Shown: positions 30,236-38,214 of the stretch, one piece after another | Layout of the letters: every line of letters begins with the position of its first letter | Numbering within the stretch: the first letter of the stretch is position 1 | Program-made: the position numbers and the translations under genes | Source of the DNA: Haloarcula halobia | Lineage (GTDB): Archaea; Halobacteriota; Halobacteria; Halobacteriales; Haloarculaceae | DNA length: 64,000 bases | NCBI RefSeq assembly: GCF_029338255.1 | Contig: NZ_CP119787.1 | Span: forward strand, 1,240,001-1,304,000 | Direction of reading: 5' to 3' | The notes under the pieces: generated by a model | Seen by the model: only the letters and a program-made list of their open reading frames with translations | Databases searched by the model: none | Told to the model about the DNA's origin: nothing

Positions 30236-30988
30236 TTATGAACCGACGACTTCGCCAAAGCGGTACCAGTCGGCTTCGCGTCCGTCGACCCACGCGGCGG
30301 CGTCGAGCGCGCCGGCGGCGAAGACGGCCCGGTCCTCCGCGCGGTGCGAGAGCGAGAGCACCTCGTCGTTGCCCGCCAGGACGAGCTCGTGCTCGCCGCG
30401 GATGTCGCCGGCACGGCGGGCGAAGACGCCGATCTCGTCGGCCTCGCGCGGGGCGTGGCCCTCGCGGCCGTAGACTGGTTGGACGTCGCGTTCCTCCTGT
30501 ACCACGTCGAGGATGGTGTTCGCGGTGCCCGAGGGTGCGTCGACCTTCTGGTTGTGATGCGTCTCCATCAGTTCGAGGTCGTAGTCGTCCAGCGCGCGCA
30601 CCGCCTCGCGGACGGTCCGCTGGAGGACCTGGATGCCCCGCGAGAAGTTGGTCGCCTTGAGCACGGCGACCCGCTCGCTGATATCCTTCAGTTGTGCCAT
30701 CTCCTCCTCTTCGAAGCCGGTGGTGCCGACGACGAGCGCGACCCCGGCGTCGGCACAGGCTTCGGCCAGCGAGAGCGTCGATTCGGGGATCGAGAAGTCG
30801 ACGACGACGTCGACATCGTGCTCGGCGAGCGTTGCTGCTACGTCGTCGGCGACGATGGGGACGCCCTGGTACTCGCCTGCCTCGACGTCGAAGCCGACGA
30901 CGATCTCGAGGTCATCGCGGTCGGCCGCGGTGTCGACGACCGTCTGCCCCATCCGGCCGGCCGCGCCGTTGACGGCGACCCGCGTCAT
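30236..30988 (-). CDS. dapB: 4-Hydroxy-tetrahydrodipicolinate reductase
   Basis: A 250-aa enzyme of usual length. It begins with the nucleotide-binding VAVNGAAGRMGQ, and METHHNQKVDAPSGTA is the family's catalytic signature with the His-His and Lys. It reduces hydroxy-tetrahydrodipicolinate with NAD(P)H in lysine synthesis. The ATG overlaps the dapA stop (ATGA), so the two are co-translated. Confidence 0.96.
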   Translation of the reverse strand: MTRVAVNGAAGRMGQTVVDTAADRDDLEIVVGFDVEAGEYQGVPIVADDVAATLAEHDVDVVVDFSIPESTLSLAEACADAGVALVVGTTGFEEEEMAQLKDISERVAVLKATNFSRGIQVLQRTVREAVRALDDYDLELMETHHNQKVDAPSGTANTILDVVQEERDVQPVYGREGHAPREADEIGVFARRAGDIRGEHELVLAGNDEVLSLSHRAEDRAVFAAGALDAAAWVDGREADWYRFGEVVGS

Positions 30989-31911
30989 CGTTCGACCTCC
31001 GCGTACTCGTCCTCGAGGTCCTCGGTCTCCAGGACTGTGAGCACGTCACGGAGGTGGTCGAGGTGTTCGTCCGAGAGTCGCGTCAGGGGCGAACGCACGT
31101 GCGCCGGGCCGTAGCCCCGGATGCGCATGGCCTCCTTGACCGGGATGGGGTTGGTCTCGACGAACATCGCGCGGAACAGCGGCCCCAGTTCGTGGTGGAT
31201 CGCGCGGGCGCGCTCGAAGTCGCCCGACAGCGCCGCACCGACCATCGCACAGGTCCGCTCGGGTTCGACGTTCGCGGCCACGGAGATACAGCCCGTGCCG
31301 CCGACCGAGAGCATCGGGAGCGTCATCCCGTCGTCGCCCGAGAGCACCGCGAACTCCTCGTCGCGCGTGCGCTCGATGATCTCGGAGATCTGGTTCATGT
31401 CGCCGCTGGCGGCCTTGTACGCCTGGATGTTCGGATGCTCGGCCAGTTCGACGGCCGTGTCCGGCTCGATGTTCTGGCCGGTCCGCGAGGGGACGTTGTA
31501 GACGATCTGCGGGACGTCCACCGCGTCGGCGATGGCGGTGTAGTGCTCTATGAACCCCTGCTGTTCGGGCTTGTTGTAGTACGGCGAGATGAGCAGGAGG
31601 GCGTCGGCGCCGGCGTCGGCCGCTCGGCGCGACAGGGAGAGCGCCTCGCGGGTGTTGTTCGACCCGGTGCCGGCGATGACGGGCACGTCGTCGACGGCGT
31701 CGATGACGGCCTCGACGACCTCGACGTGTTCGTCGTGGGTCATCGTCGCCGACTCGCCGGTCGAGCCCGCGGGAACGAGCCCGTCGACGCCCGCTTCTTC
31801 GAGCCGCTGGGCGTCTCGCTGGAGTGTCTCGAAGTCGATGCTGCGGTCCTCGTCGTCGTGGAACGGCGTGCACATCGCGGGAAACACGCCGTGGAAGTCG
31901 ATGTCGGTCAT
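30985..31911 (-). CDS. dapA: 4-Hydroxy-tetrahydrodipicolinate synthase
   Basis: A 308-aa TIM-barrel aldolase condensing pyruvate with aspartate semialdehyde, the first committed step to diaminopimelate. Lys166 in QAYKAASGD is the Schiff-base lysine, Tyr138 in VYNVPSRTG the proton relay, and GSTGE (49-53) the carboxylate-binding loop. It is first in the cluster. A weak TATA-like box at 31937-31944 lies about 28 nt before the start. Confidence 0.95.
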   Translation of the reverse strand: MTDIDFHGVFPAMCTPFHDDEDRSIDFETLQRDAQRLEEAGVDGLVPAGSTGESATMTHDEHVEVVEAVIDAVDDVPVIAGTGSNNTREALSLSRRAADAGADALLLISPYYNKPEQQGFIEHYTAIADAVDVPQIVYNVPSRTGQNIEPDTAVELAEHPNIQAYKAASGDMNQISEIIERTRDEEFAVLSGDDGMTLPMLSVGGTGCISVAANVEPERTCAMVGAALSGDFERARAIHHELGPLFRAMFVETNPIPVKEAMRIRGYGPAHVRSPLTRLSDEHLDHLRDVLTVLETEDLEDEYAEVER

Positions 31912-32482
31912 TGCTGAGTTGTGTCGTGTCGCTGTGGGATATGTCGTCCGGTCTGTCCTCGAGAACTCGACCCGGGACGGGGCGCCACGCCCGCCGCGAG
32001 CCGCTAGAACGAGTGTTTGCGTTTCGGCGGGGAGACGACGCGCTCGCCGGCGGCAGTCCCAGCGACCGGGACGGGGAGGCGTCGTCGCATACGAGAACCT
32101 GTCTATCCAGACGGTGTTAATAGTTCTGCTCCGCGTCCGGGCGGTCGCGCCGCTGGAGCGCTCGTCGCCGCTCTCGGGGGTCTGTCGGAAAATGCGTCGC
32201 TCTGGTGTCTCGCTGCCGGGCTCGGTCGTCGGACTCGGTCCCGCCGTCCGCGCTGACCGCGTCGCCGGGGTGGGACCGACCGGACCTGTTCGAGCCGACG
32301 GAGGTGGGTCGGCCGTCGACGTTCTTCGTCACGCAGTCCTCGCCGCCCCAGCCCGGGGCGACGCCGATGGTGAGCGCCCCGCATCGCCCCAGGAGAGCGC
32401 CCCGGGCGAACGCTGATTCCGGGTGGCACGGAGACGGTGTCGAGTCCGAAAACCTATCTTTCCGGCGGCGCAATCCGCGCCT
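31912..32482. other. Wide gap upstream of dapA with no confident gene
   Basis: This 571-bp stretch holds the divergent promoters of dapA and the NYN gene. No tRNA-like clover leaf, SRP RNA motif or RNase P RNA core was recognised on either strand. The only protein candidate is the short minus-strand frame at 32117-32332. Confidence 0.45.
32117..32332 (-). CDS. Possible small hypothetical protein
   Basis: A GTG-started frame of 71 codons, rich in Arg, Asp and Ser, without hydrophobic core; it ends DRPDAEQNY before TAA. Most codon third positions are G or C, which favours coding, but this is weak evidence in such GC-rich DNA. It would be a disordered, near-neutral protein, unlike the acidic neighbours. 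No family recognised. Confidence 0.3.
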   Translation of the reverse strand: MTKNVDGRPTSVGSNRSGRSHPGDAVSADGGTESDDRARQRDTRATHFPTDPRERRRALQRRDRPDAEQNY

Positions 32483-32980
32483 ATGACCGTCACGCATCCG
32501 GGACAGCGCGTCGCCGTGCTGGCCGACGCGCAGAATCTCTATCACACCGCCCGGAGTCTCTACACGCGCAACATCGACTACGCAGCACTCCTGGAAGAGG
32601 CCGTCAGCGGCCGCGAGCTGTCCAGGGCCATCGCCTACGTCATCCGTGCCGACTCGCCCGAGGAGGAGTCCTTCTTCGATGCGCTCGTCGACATCGGTTT
32701 CGAGACCCGCATCAAGGACATCAAGACGTTCCAGGACGGGTCGAAGAAGGCCGACTGGGACGTGGGGATGAGCCTCGACGCCGTCACGCTGGCGAAGCAC
32801 AACGACGCAGTCGTCCTCTGTACCGGCGACGGTGACTTCGCCCGCCTGTGTCGCTACCTGCGCCACGAGGGCTGTCGGGCCGAGGCGATGGGCTTCGCGG
32901 AGTCGTCCTCCGAGGACCTGATAGAGGCTGTCGACGGCTTCGTCGACATGAGCGACGACCCCGACCGGTTCCTGCTGTAG
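32483..32980 (+). CDS. NYN (LabA/DUF88-like) domain protein
   Basis: A 165-aa single-domain protein of PIN-like fold. Conserved acidic residues lie in VLADAQNLY near the start, KADWDVGMSLDA in the middle and CTGDGDFARL after it, as in NYN-domain ribonucleases. It probably cleaves or processes RNA, but no substrate is known. The ATG at 32483 is followed directly by the first beta strand. Confidence 0.85.
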   Translation: MTVTHPGQRVAVLADAQNLYHTARSLYTRNIDYAALLEEAVSGRELSRAIAYVIRADSPEEESFFDALVDIGFETRIKDIKTFQDGSKKADWDVGMSLDAVTLAKHNDAVVLCTGDGDFARLCRYLRHEGCRAEAMGFAESSSEDLIEAVDGFVDMSDDPDRFLL

Positions 32981-33029
32981 GATCGACTGGTCGAGTCGGT
33001 TCGAGCGGCAGAACGTGGTTATCGGACGT

Positions 33030-33212
33030 TCAGACCGGGCGACCGTCTTCGGAGGTCCCGATCAGCAGTGCGCCCGCCGCCAGGCCGAGCGCGGCGATGG
33101 TGGCACCGAACAGCGGTACCGAGACGTCGAGGGGACCGGTCCCCAGGATGAGCGCCGTACTGGCCGCCAGCAGGACCCCGCCCACGAGTACTTTTCGCTT
33201 GTCTGTTGCCAT
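33030..33212 (-). CDS. Small two-helix membrane protein
   Basis: A 60-aa protein starting MATDKRKVL with two hydrophobic segments (about 8-25 and 30-52) and a short polar end. No family recognised. The ATG at 33212 is preferred to an in-frame GTG at 33224 because a TATA-like box (TTTTATACC, minus strand, about 33238-33246) is centred roughly 30 nt upstream. Confidence 0.65.
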   Translation of the reverse strand: MATDKRKVLVGGVLLAASTALILGTGPLDVSVPLFGATIAALGLAAGALLIGTSEDGRPV

Positions 33213-33383
33213 TGTAGTGGCCACTTAGACGTCATCCGGTATAAAATTCCCCAAAACCACCCGACGGGCGTACGATAGACGGTCACACACTACACAAAAA
33301 ATGGTGATGGTCTGCCTGCGTGGTTTTCCCGCGCCCGCCCGCGGACCGAAAGTCGGTTGTCGCCGGGGCGTCGAGGACGGACG

Positions 33384-33854
33384 ATGACCGACCGCGAGTT
33401 CCGGAGCCTCCGCCGCGCCGCCGACTACCAGTTCGGCCGCGGCGCGGGCGCGACGCTCTTTCCGGCCCCCGACGCTATCGAGGTGACCCACACCAGTTCC
33501 GGCCGCCCCCGACAGGTCCTGGCCGACAGCGGCCGGCTGGCTACCTACGGCACCGACGGCCGCTACACCCTCGGGGTCGCCGGCGGACGCCGCCTCCTCG
33601 ATGGGTTCGACGCGCCACGCCACCGCGTCGTCGTCGGCGACGAGAGCGAACCGTTCGTCCGTGAGGGGCGCAACGCCTTCGCGAAGTTCGTCCAGGACGC
33701 CGACCGGGACCTGCGGCCGGGCGACGAGGCGCTCGTGGTCCACGCCGAGGGCCACCTGCTCGCGGTGGGCCGTGTGGAACTGCCCGGCCACGGCATGGCC
33801 GACTTCGACACCGGGATGGCCGTGAAGGTGCGCCACGGGGCCGACGACGCCTGA
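33384..33854 (+). CDS. PUA-domain protein
   Basis: A 156-aa protein. The C-terminal half (about 75-153) reads as a PUA RNA-binding domain, with PFVREGRNAFAKFV, LRPGDEALVV and LLAVGRVELPG in the usual order. The N-terminal half resembles the region preceding PUA in archaeosine transglycosylase relatives. It probably binds structured RNA; no catalytic domain is present. The ATG at 33384 replaces a weaker upstream start. Confidence 0.8.
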   Translation: MTDREFRSLRRAADYQFGRGAGATLFPAPDAIEVTHTSSGRPRQVLADSGRLATYGTDGRYTLGVAGGRRLLDGFDAPRHRVVVGDESEPFVREGRNAFAKFVQDADRDLRPGDEALVVHAEGHLLAVGRVELPGHGMADFDTGMAVKVRHGADDA

Positions 33855-33896
33855 TCGCCACAGAAGACCTTTACTACGACCGTCGGAACCGCCGGT

Positions 33897-34373
33897 ATGC
33901 GCCGCCGCCAGGTCCTTGCCACCCTCGCCCTCACCACTGTGTCGCTCGCTGGCTGTTCCGCACCGGGAACGCCCGGAACCGACGACGGGACGGCTACCGA
34001 CGCGCGGACCCGAACCACGACGTCGGAGCCGCCCACCACCGAACCCACGTCGACGACCGACGTCACACCGGACCCCGACGACCCCATCGCGGTCGACCTC
34101 CGGAACACCACCGAGCGGGAACTGATTGTCGAGGTCACGATCACGCGCGCCGAGGAGACGGTGTTCGAACAGGCCACCACCGTCGCTGCTGGCGGGACAC
34201 AGCAACTCGACACCGGAATCAGTCAGACCGGGTCCTACGAGGTGACCGTCGCTATCGAGGGCGGGCCGTCGGAGACGGACCCGTTCCCCGTCGGACCCTA
34301 CGACATTCGGATGGGTTCAAACGCCATCGTGGAACTCTCGATGGACGGGATTCGGATGTACTTCGAAGAGTAA
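33897..34373 (+). CDS. Tat-exported lipoprotein, unknown function
   Basis: A 158-aa protein with a twin-arginine signal (MRRRQVLATLAL) and a lipobox ending LAGC at Cys20, predicting a lipid-anchored extracellular protein. A Thr/Pro/Asp-rich linker of about 40 residues precedes a beta-rich domain (about 63-158) with repeated strand-like segments. No enzymatic motif seen. Confidence 0.8.
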   Translation: MRRRQVLATLALTTVSLAGCSAPGTPGTDDGTATDARTRTTTSEPPTTEPTSTTDVTPDPDDPIAVDLRNTTERELIVEVTITRAEETVFEQATTVAAGGTQQLDTGISQTGSYEVTVAIEGGPSETDPFPVGPYDIRMGSNAIVELSMDGIRMYFEE

Positions 34374-34418
34374 GGACCCGAGAGGCTCCGGAGTCCGCAG
34401 TACTGCCGGCCGCTGGTC

Positions 34419-34861
34419 TCAGGTCGACTCGTCCCCGTGAATCTGCTCGCCCCGGAACAGCCGGTGGGCGATGGTGAACGTCTGTTCTCGCTCCCGGCGG
34501 GTCGGGAAGTGTGCGGCCATGTAGCGCGCCGTCGCAATCAGGGGCACTCGACGCTCGCGGTCGCTCTCGGCGTGGTCGGACTGTCGGAACGCCGCCTCGA
34601 CGTTCTGGAGGGTGTGGAAGCTGGAGTCTTCGCGCAGTAGCCCCTCGCCGAAGGTGCGTTTCAGTGACAGGTCGGCAGGCCGTCCTCGACGGTGCCCTTC
34701 GCCAGTGGAAAGCCCATGTGCGGACACCGGTTGTCGACGGCGTACACCTCCTCCTCGTGGTGGAAGAGCGCGACGGTGTGGCCGCCGGCGTCGGCGACGT
34801 CGTGGCCCTCCCGTTCCAGCGTCGCGAGGTCCGCGACCGCAACGAGTTGGTCGGACGACAT
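34419..34861 (-). pseudogene. Rieske [2Fe-2S] protein gene with internal deletion and frameshift
   Basis: The first part (34861 down to about 34663) encodes a Rieske N-terminal half with the first ligand pair CPHMG and reaches TCH of the second ligand pair, then meets TGA. In the +1 frame, from the same bases, a different coding stretch begins (LSLKRTFGEGLLRED) and runs to the stop at 34419. In intact Rieske domains TCH is followed by WH and a long remainder. The simplest reading is an out-of-frame deletion that removed the middle of a longer gene and joined its two ends at about 34660. Confidence 0.8.
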
Positions 34862-34903
34862 ACCCGACGTTCGGCACGGATTCACAAGGTCCTTCCGCCG
34901 GGG

Positions 34904-35425
34904 TCACGCGCTCGTGCCGTTGACGAGCGGCACCGTCGCCAGCGTCTCGGTCCGGGTGTCCGGCGCGCCGAGGGGGCGGCCGGTCCAGACGACGGCGACG
35001 GTGTCGCCGGCCTCGAGGTGGAAGCCCACGGTCGCGTCGCCGTCGTGGAAGTCACCGTCGCCGTCGCTGTCGACCCGCGGGTCGTCGACGACGAACTGCG
35101 CGCCCTCGCCGACCGGGAGCGCCGACTCGTCGGCCCAGACCACCGTGGTCGTGGCGTTCCGGTCGGCGTCGGTGACGGCGACGGCCAGTTCGTCCGTCGC
35201 GGTCCCGGTGAGCCGATCGCCGCCGGCGTGGGTGAGCGTCACCGCCCCCGTCTCGGCGTCGAACTCGGCCTCGACGACGACGTCGGGGGAGTCGGTCCGC
35301 AGATCGGCCCCCGGGCCGACGACCAGGCCGGCCAGGGCGACCACCGCGAGCACCGCCAGCCCCCAGACTGCCAGTCGCTCGAGTGGCAGCGCCGCGCGCG
35401 CGTCGGTCGGTCCGGCCGGACTCAT
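34904..35425 (-). CDS. Membrane-anchored extracellular protein, unknown function
   Basis: A 173-aa protein with one N-terminal membrane helix (about 16-38) and a beta-rich outer domain. The pattern VVVEAEFDAETGAVTLTHAGG resembles the C-terminal domains of haloarchaeal pilin-like proteins, but the typical pilin signal peptide is not evident. A DSDGDGDFHDGD run (about 129-140) looks like a calcium-binding loop. Confidence 0.7.
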   Translation of the reverse strand: MSPAGPTDARAALPLERLAVWGLAVLAVVALAGLVVGPGADLRTDSPDVVVEAEFDAETGAVTLTHAGGDRLTGTATDELAVAVTDADRNATTTVVWADESALPVGEGAQFVVDDPRVDSDGDGDFHDGDATVGFHLEAGDTVAVVWTGRPLGAPDTRTETLATVPLVNGTSA

Positions 35426-35577
35426 TGGTCGAACTGTCTGTCGGGGTGCAGATAAGTTTCCCGCCCTGCGTGCGCCGCGGTCATTCGGGGGACGGCACCG
35501 GCGTCGCGGGTCGCACTTGCCTCTCGACCGAGAGCCGTTCTATTCAAGTATCTCAATACGGTATCTGCCCACAACGA

Positions 35578-36729
35578 ATGAGCCAGGACTTCTACGAGAT
35601 ACTGGGTGTCTCCCGCGACGCCTCTGAGGACGAGATCAAGGAGGCCTACCGGGAGAAAGCCCGGGAGTTCCACCCGGACGTCAGCGACGATCCGAACGCC
35701 GAGGAGAAGTTCAAGAAGGCCAAGAAGGCAAAGGAGGTGCTCACCGACGAGGAGAAGCGCCAGATGTACGACCAGGTGGGCCACGAGCGCTTCGAGCAGG
35801 CCCAGAAGCGCGGTGGCGTCGGTGGCGGCGGCGCCGGCGGGGCCGGCGGCATGGGCGGCGACCCCTTCGGCGGGGCCGGCGGCTTCGACATGCAGGACAT
35901 CTTCGACCAGTTCTTCGGCGGCGGGGGCGGTCGCGGCGGCAATCGACCCCGCCAGGGCCAGGACCTCCAGACGCGCATGGAGATCGACCTCGAGGAGGCC
36001 TACCACGGCGCGAACAAGCAGCTCTCGGTCACGCGCCCGGAGACCTGCGGGGAGTGTGACGGCGCCGGCCACCCGCCCGGGACCGACTCCCGGACCTGTC
36101 CGGAGTGTAACGGCCAGGGACAGACCACCCGCGTCCAGCAGACGCCGATGGGCCGCGTCCAGCAGACGGCGACCTGCCGGCGCTGCGAGGGCGAGGGCGA
36201 ACTCTACGAGGAGACCTGTGGGACCTGCGGCGGCGACGGCGTCGTCCGGAACGAGGCGACCCTGGAGGTCGAGATCCCGGCCGGCATCTCCGACGGACAG
36301 ACCCTCCGGATGGAACGTGAGGGTGCCCCCGGCGAACGCGGCGGGCCCAACGGCGACCTGCTCATCGAGGTCACCGTCCGCGACCACCCGGACTTCGAGC
36401 GCGACGGCGACGACCTCTCTCACCAGCACGCCATCTCGTTCCCGCAGGCGGTCTTCGGCGACACCATCACCGTCCCGACCATCGACGGCGAGGTGGAGGT
36501 CGACGTCCCCGGCGGCACCCAGAGCGGCGAGGTCTTCCGCCTCCAGGGCAAAGGGATGCCCCGCCTGCGCCGCCGCGGCCACGGGGACCTCTACGTCCAG
36601 GTCCAGGTCGTCACGCCCGAGGACCTGAACACGGAACAGCAGGAAGCCCTCGAGCAGTTCGCCGAGGCCGGCGGCGAGGAGGTCGACGTCGAGGAGGGCT
36701 TCTTCGAGAAGCTCAAGAACTCTTTGTAA
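35578..36729 (+). CDS. dnaJ: Chaperone DnaJ
   Basis: A 383-aa type-I J-protein. The J domain (2-70) has HPD at 32-34; a Gly-rich linker (about 80-125) follows; then four CxxCxGxG repeats (CGECDGAG, CPECNGQG, CRRCEGEG, CGTCGGDG) form the zinc finger, and the C-terminal substrate-binding domains follow. It delivers unfolded clients to DnaK and stimulates its ATPase. No dnaK or grpE is in the window. The ATG at 35578 starts the J domain directly. Confidence 0.96.
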   Translation: MSQDFYEILGVSRDASEDEIKEAYREKAREFHPDVSDDPNAEEKFKKAKKAKEVLTDEEKRQMYDQVGHERFEQAQKRGGVGGGGAGGAGGMGGDPFGGAGGFDMQDIFDQFFGGGGGRGGNRPRQGQDLQTRMEIDLEEAYHGANKQLSVTRPETCGECDGAGHPPGTDSRTCPECNGQGQTTRVQQTPMGRVQQTATCRRCEGEGELYEETCGTCGGDGVVRNEATLEVEIPAGISDGQTLRMEREGAPGERGGPNGDLLIEVTVRDHPDFERDGDDLSHQHAISFPQAVFGDTITVPTIDGEVEVDVPGGTQSGEVFRLQGKGMPRLRRRGHGDLYVQVQVVTPEDLNTEQQEALEQFAEAGGEEVDVEEGFFEKLKNSL

Positions 36730-36761
36730 GTCGTCGTCTCCGATTCTGTAGCGGCTTCTCT

Positions 36762-36965
36762 GACAGTCAGAAAGCCCCCAAGGGACCAACGGTCCCTCGC
36801 TGCCTTTCAGTCCCGCCCCACGACTGGTGACCAGCCGTTAGCGGGTGGGACTGAAAGGGGCGACCCGCTGGACTCGGGGGACTCGTTGCGCTCCGCACTC
36901 ACGACGTTCGTTGCGGTGCTTACGTCGTCCGCCTTCGTCCAGCGGGTCGGGGCTTTCTGGCTGTT
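36762..36965. repeat. Nested inverted-repeat element downstream of dnaJ
   Basis: About 204 bp with layered palindromes: imperfect outer arms 36762-36778/36949-36965 (15 of 17), hairpin AGGGACC-AAC-GGTCCCT (36781-36797), stem 36803-36818/36843-36858 (15 of 16, the mismatch a possible G-U pair) enclosing CTGGT-G-ACCAG, and perfect 13-bp arms 36861-36873/36937-36949 enclosing a further ACGACGT/ACGTCGT pair. No ORF of note inside. It looks like a non-autonomous mobile element or a highly structured RNA. Confidence 0.75.
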
Positions 36966-37052
36966 CACGTTCGAACCCACTGTTACGCCCATCACTCCAC
37001 CAATCGCGAGCCACTCGTCGCGCTTTTGGCCGTCCCCGCCCAACCGGCGCCC

Positions 37053-37802
37053 ATGCAAACGCTGCGAGAGCTCGTCGCCGCCGGTCGCGAGCGCGAGGGT
37101 GTCCTGTTCACGTCGCCAGAGCGCGCCGCGCCTTACAGTTACCGGGACTTCTGTACGAACGCCTGGAAGGCGGGCAACCTCATGCGCCACTACGGCGTGC
37201 GCCACGGGACCCGCGTCGCGGTGGTCGCCGGACCGAAGAACCCGACCGATGAGGACGAACCCGGTGTGCTCCGTGACGGGCCCGACGCGCTGCTGGCGGT
37301 GCTGGCCGCGACGCTTGACGGCGCCGTCGTCGACCTGGACCCGCCGGGGGCCGTGGACGCGACGGCGCTCGTCTCGCCGGCGAACTGGCTCGACCGGTAC
37401 GAACTGGCACCGGGGACGAAGGCGCTGGCCTACGGCGGGCCCAGCGACGACCCCACGGTGGCGCAGTTCGAGCGCGAACTCTGGAGCGAGAACCCGCTCC
37501 AGCCGCCGGGCGAGGTGGGGCCCGCCGACGCCGCGCTGGCGGGCGACCGGACCTACACCCACGGCGACCTGCTGGCGGCGGCCCAGCGCGTCGTCGAGGA
37601 CTACGGCGTCGACGCCGGGACGGCCGTCGCGCTCCGGGCGCCGGTCACCACCGCGGGCGCGCTCGTCGGCGGCCTCATCGCCCCGATGCGCGTTGGCGCG
37701 ACGGTGCTGCTCGGCGGCGACGAGCCTGCGGACCTCGCGGTCGCACCCGACGACGACGTGCCCGAGTCGACGGTGGTCCGGCCGGCCGACGTCTCAGTGT
37801 GA
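37053..37802 (+). CDS. AMP-binding/acetyl-CoA synthetase-like protein, truncated and without catalytic motifs
   Basis: A 249-aa protein. Its start (TLRELVAAGRERE…YSYRDFCTNAWKAGNLMRHYGV) resembles the N-terminal part of acyl-adenylating enzymes, and a second similar stretch (YTHGDLLAAAQRVVEDYGV) appears later, so it may be an internal duplication. The phosphate-binding loop and adenylation core of real synthetases are absent. It probably does not activate acids; a regulatory or binding role is possible. An ordinary acidic composition and GC3 argue that it is a maintained gene. Confidence 0.65.
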   Translation: MQTLRELVAAGREREGVLFTSPERAAPYSYRDFCTNAWKAGNLMRHYGVRHGTRVAVVAGPKNPTDEDEPGVLRDGPDALLAVLAATLDGAVVDLDPPGAVDATALVSPANWLDRYELAPGTKALAYGGPSDDPTVAQFERELWSENPLQPPGEVGPADAALAGDRTYTHGDLLAAAQRVVEDYGVDAGTAVALRAPVTTAGALVGGLIAPMRVGATVLLGGDEPADLAVAPDDDVPESTVVRPADVSV

Positions 37803-37963
37803 GACGCGATACAGGGCACTGACAGATGTGCGTCGAGAGGGGGCCGGAGACGCCAGTCCGGTGTGGCGGCTCGTCACCCCGGTTCCGCGCTGCCGCTCGT
37901 CGGTTGGCTACCCGGCCGGTCCGGTTTCTCAAGGGTTTTGTCCGTTCGGTCGCAACACCGGGT

Positions 37964-38149
37964 ATGGAGTACGACTTCACGCGCTCGGTGGTGCCCCTCG
38001 TCGTGATCGTGGCCGTCGCGACGGTCGCGCTCACAGCCATGATGACCCCTTCGACGGTGTTCATGATGGTCCTCCCCTCGATGATCGTCTTCTCGGTCGT
38101 CGCGTTCTTCTTCGGGATGAAACACGGCGAGTTCCGCGCCAGTCCGTAG
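37964..38149 (+). CDS. Small two-helix membrane protein
   Basis: A 61-aa protein starting MEYDFTRSV with two hydrophobic helices (about 8-27 and 30-50) and tail GMKHGEFRASP. The ATG at 37964 follows an AT-containing stretch and is the first methionine of a coding-like reading. No family recognised. Confidence 0.65.
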   Translation: MEYDFTRSVVPLVVIVAVATVALTAMMTPSTVFMMVLPSMIVFSVVAFFFGMKHGEFRASP

Positions 38150-38214
38150 CGGTCCGGGTCGGTCGCCGGGCGCCGCTTCGTCGAAGTCTCAAAACGGCCG
38201 AGCGGCTGCTGCCG

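Noticed and set aside
31912-32482. SRP (7S) RNA or RNase P RNA in the gap before dapA
   Set aside because: Neither the SRP helix-8 consensus nor the RNase P core words were found on either strand.
36762-36965. CRISPR array
   Set aside because: Inverted repeats only; no regularly spaced direct repeats of 28-37 bp.
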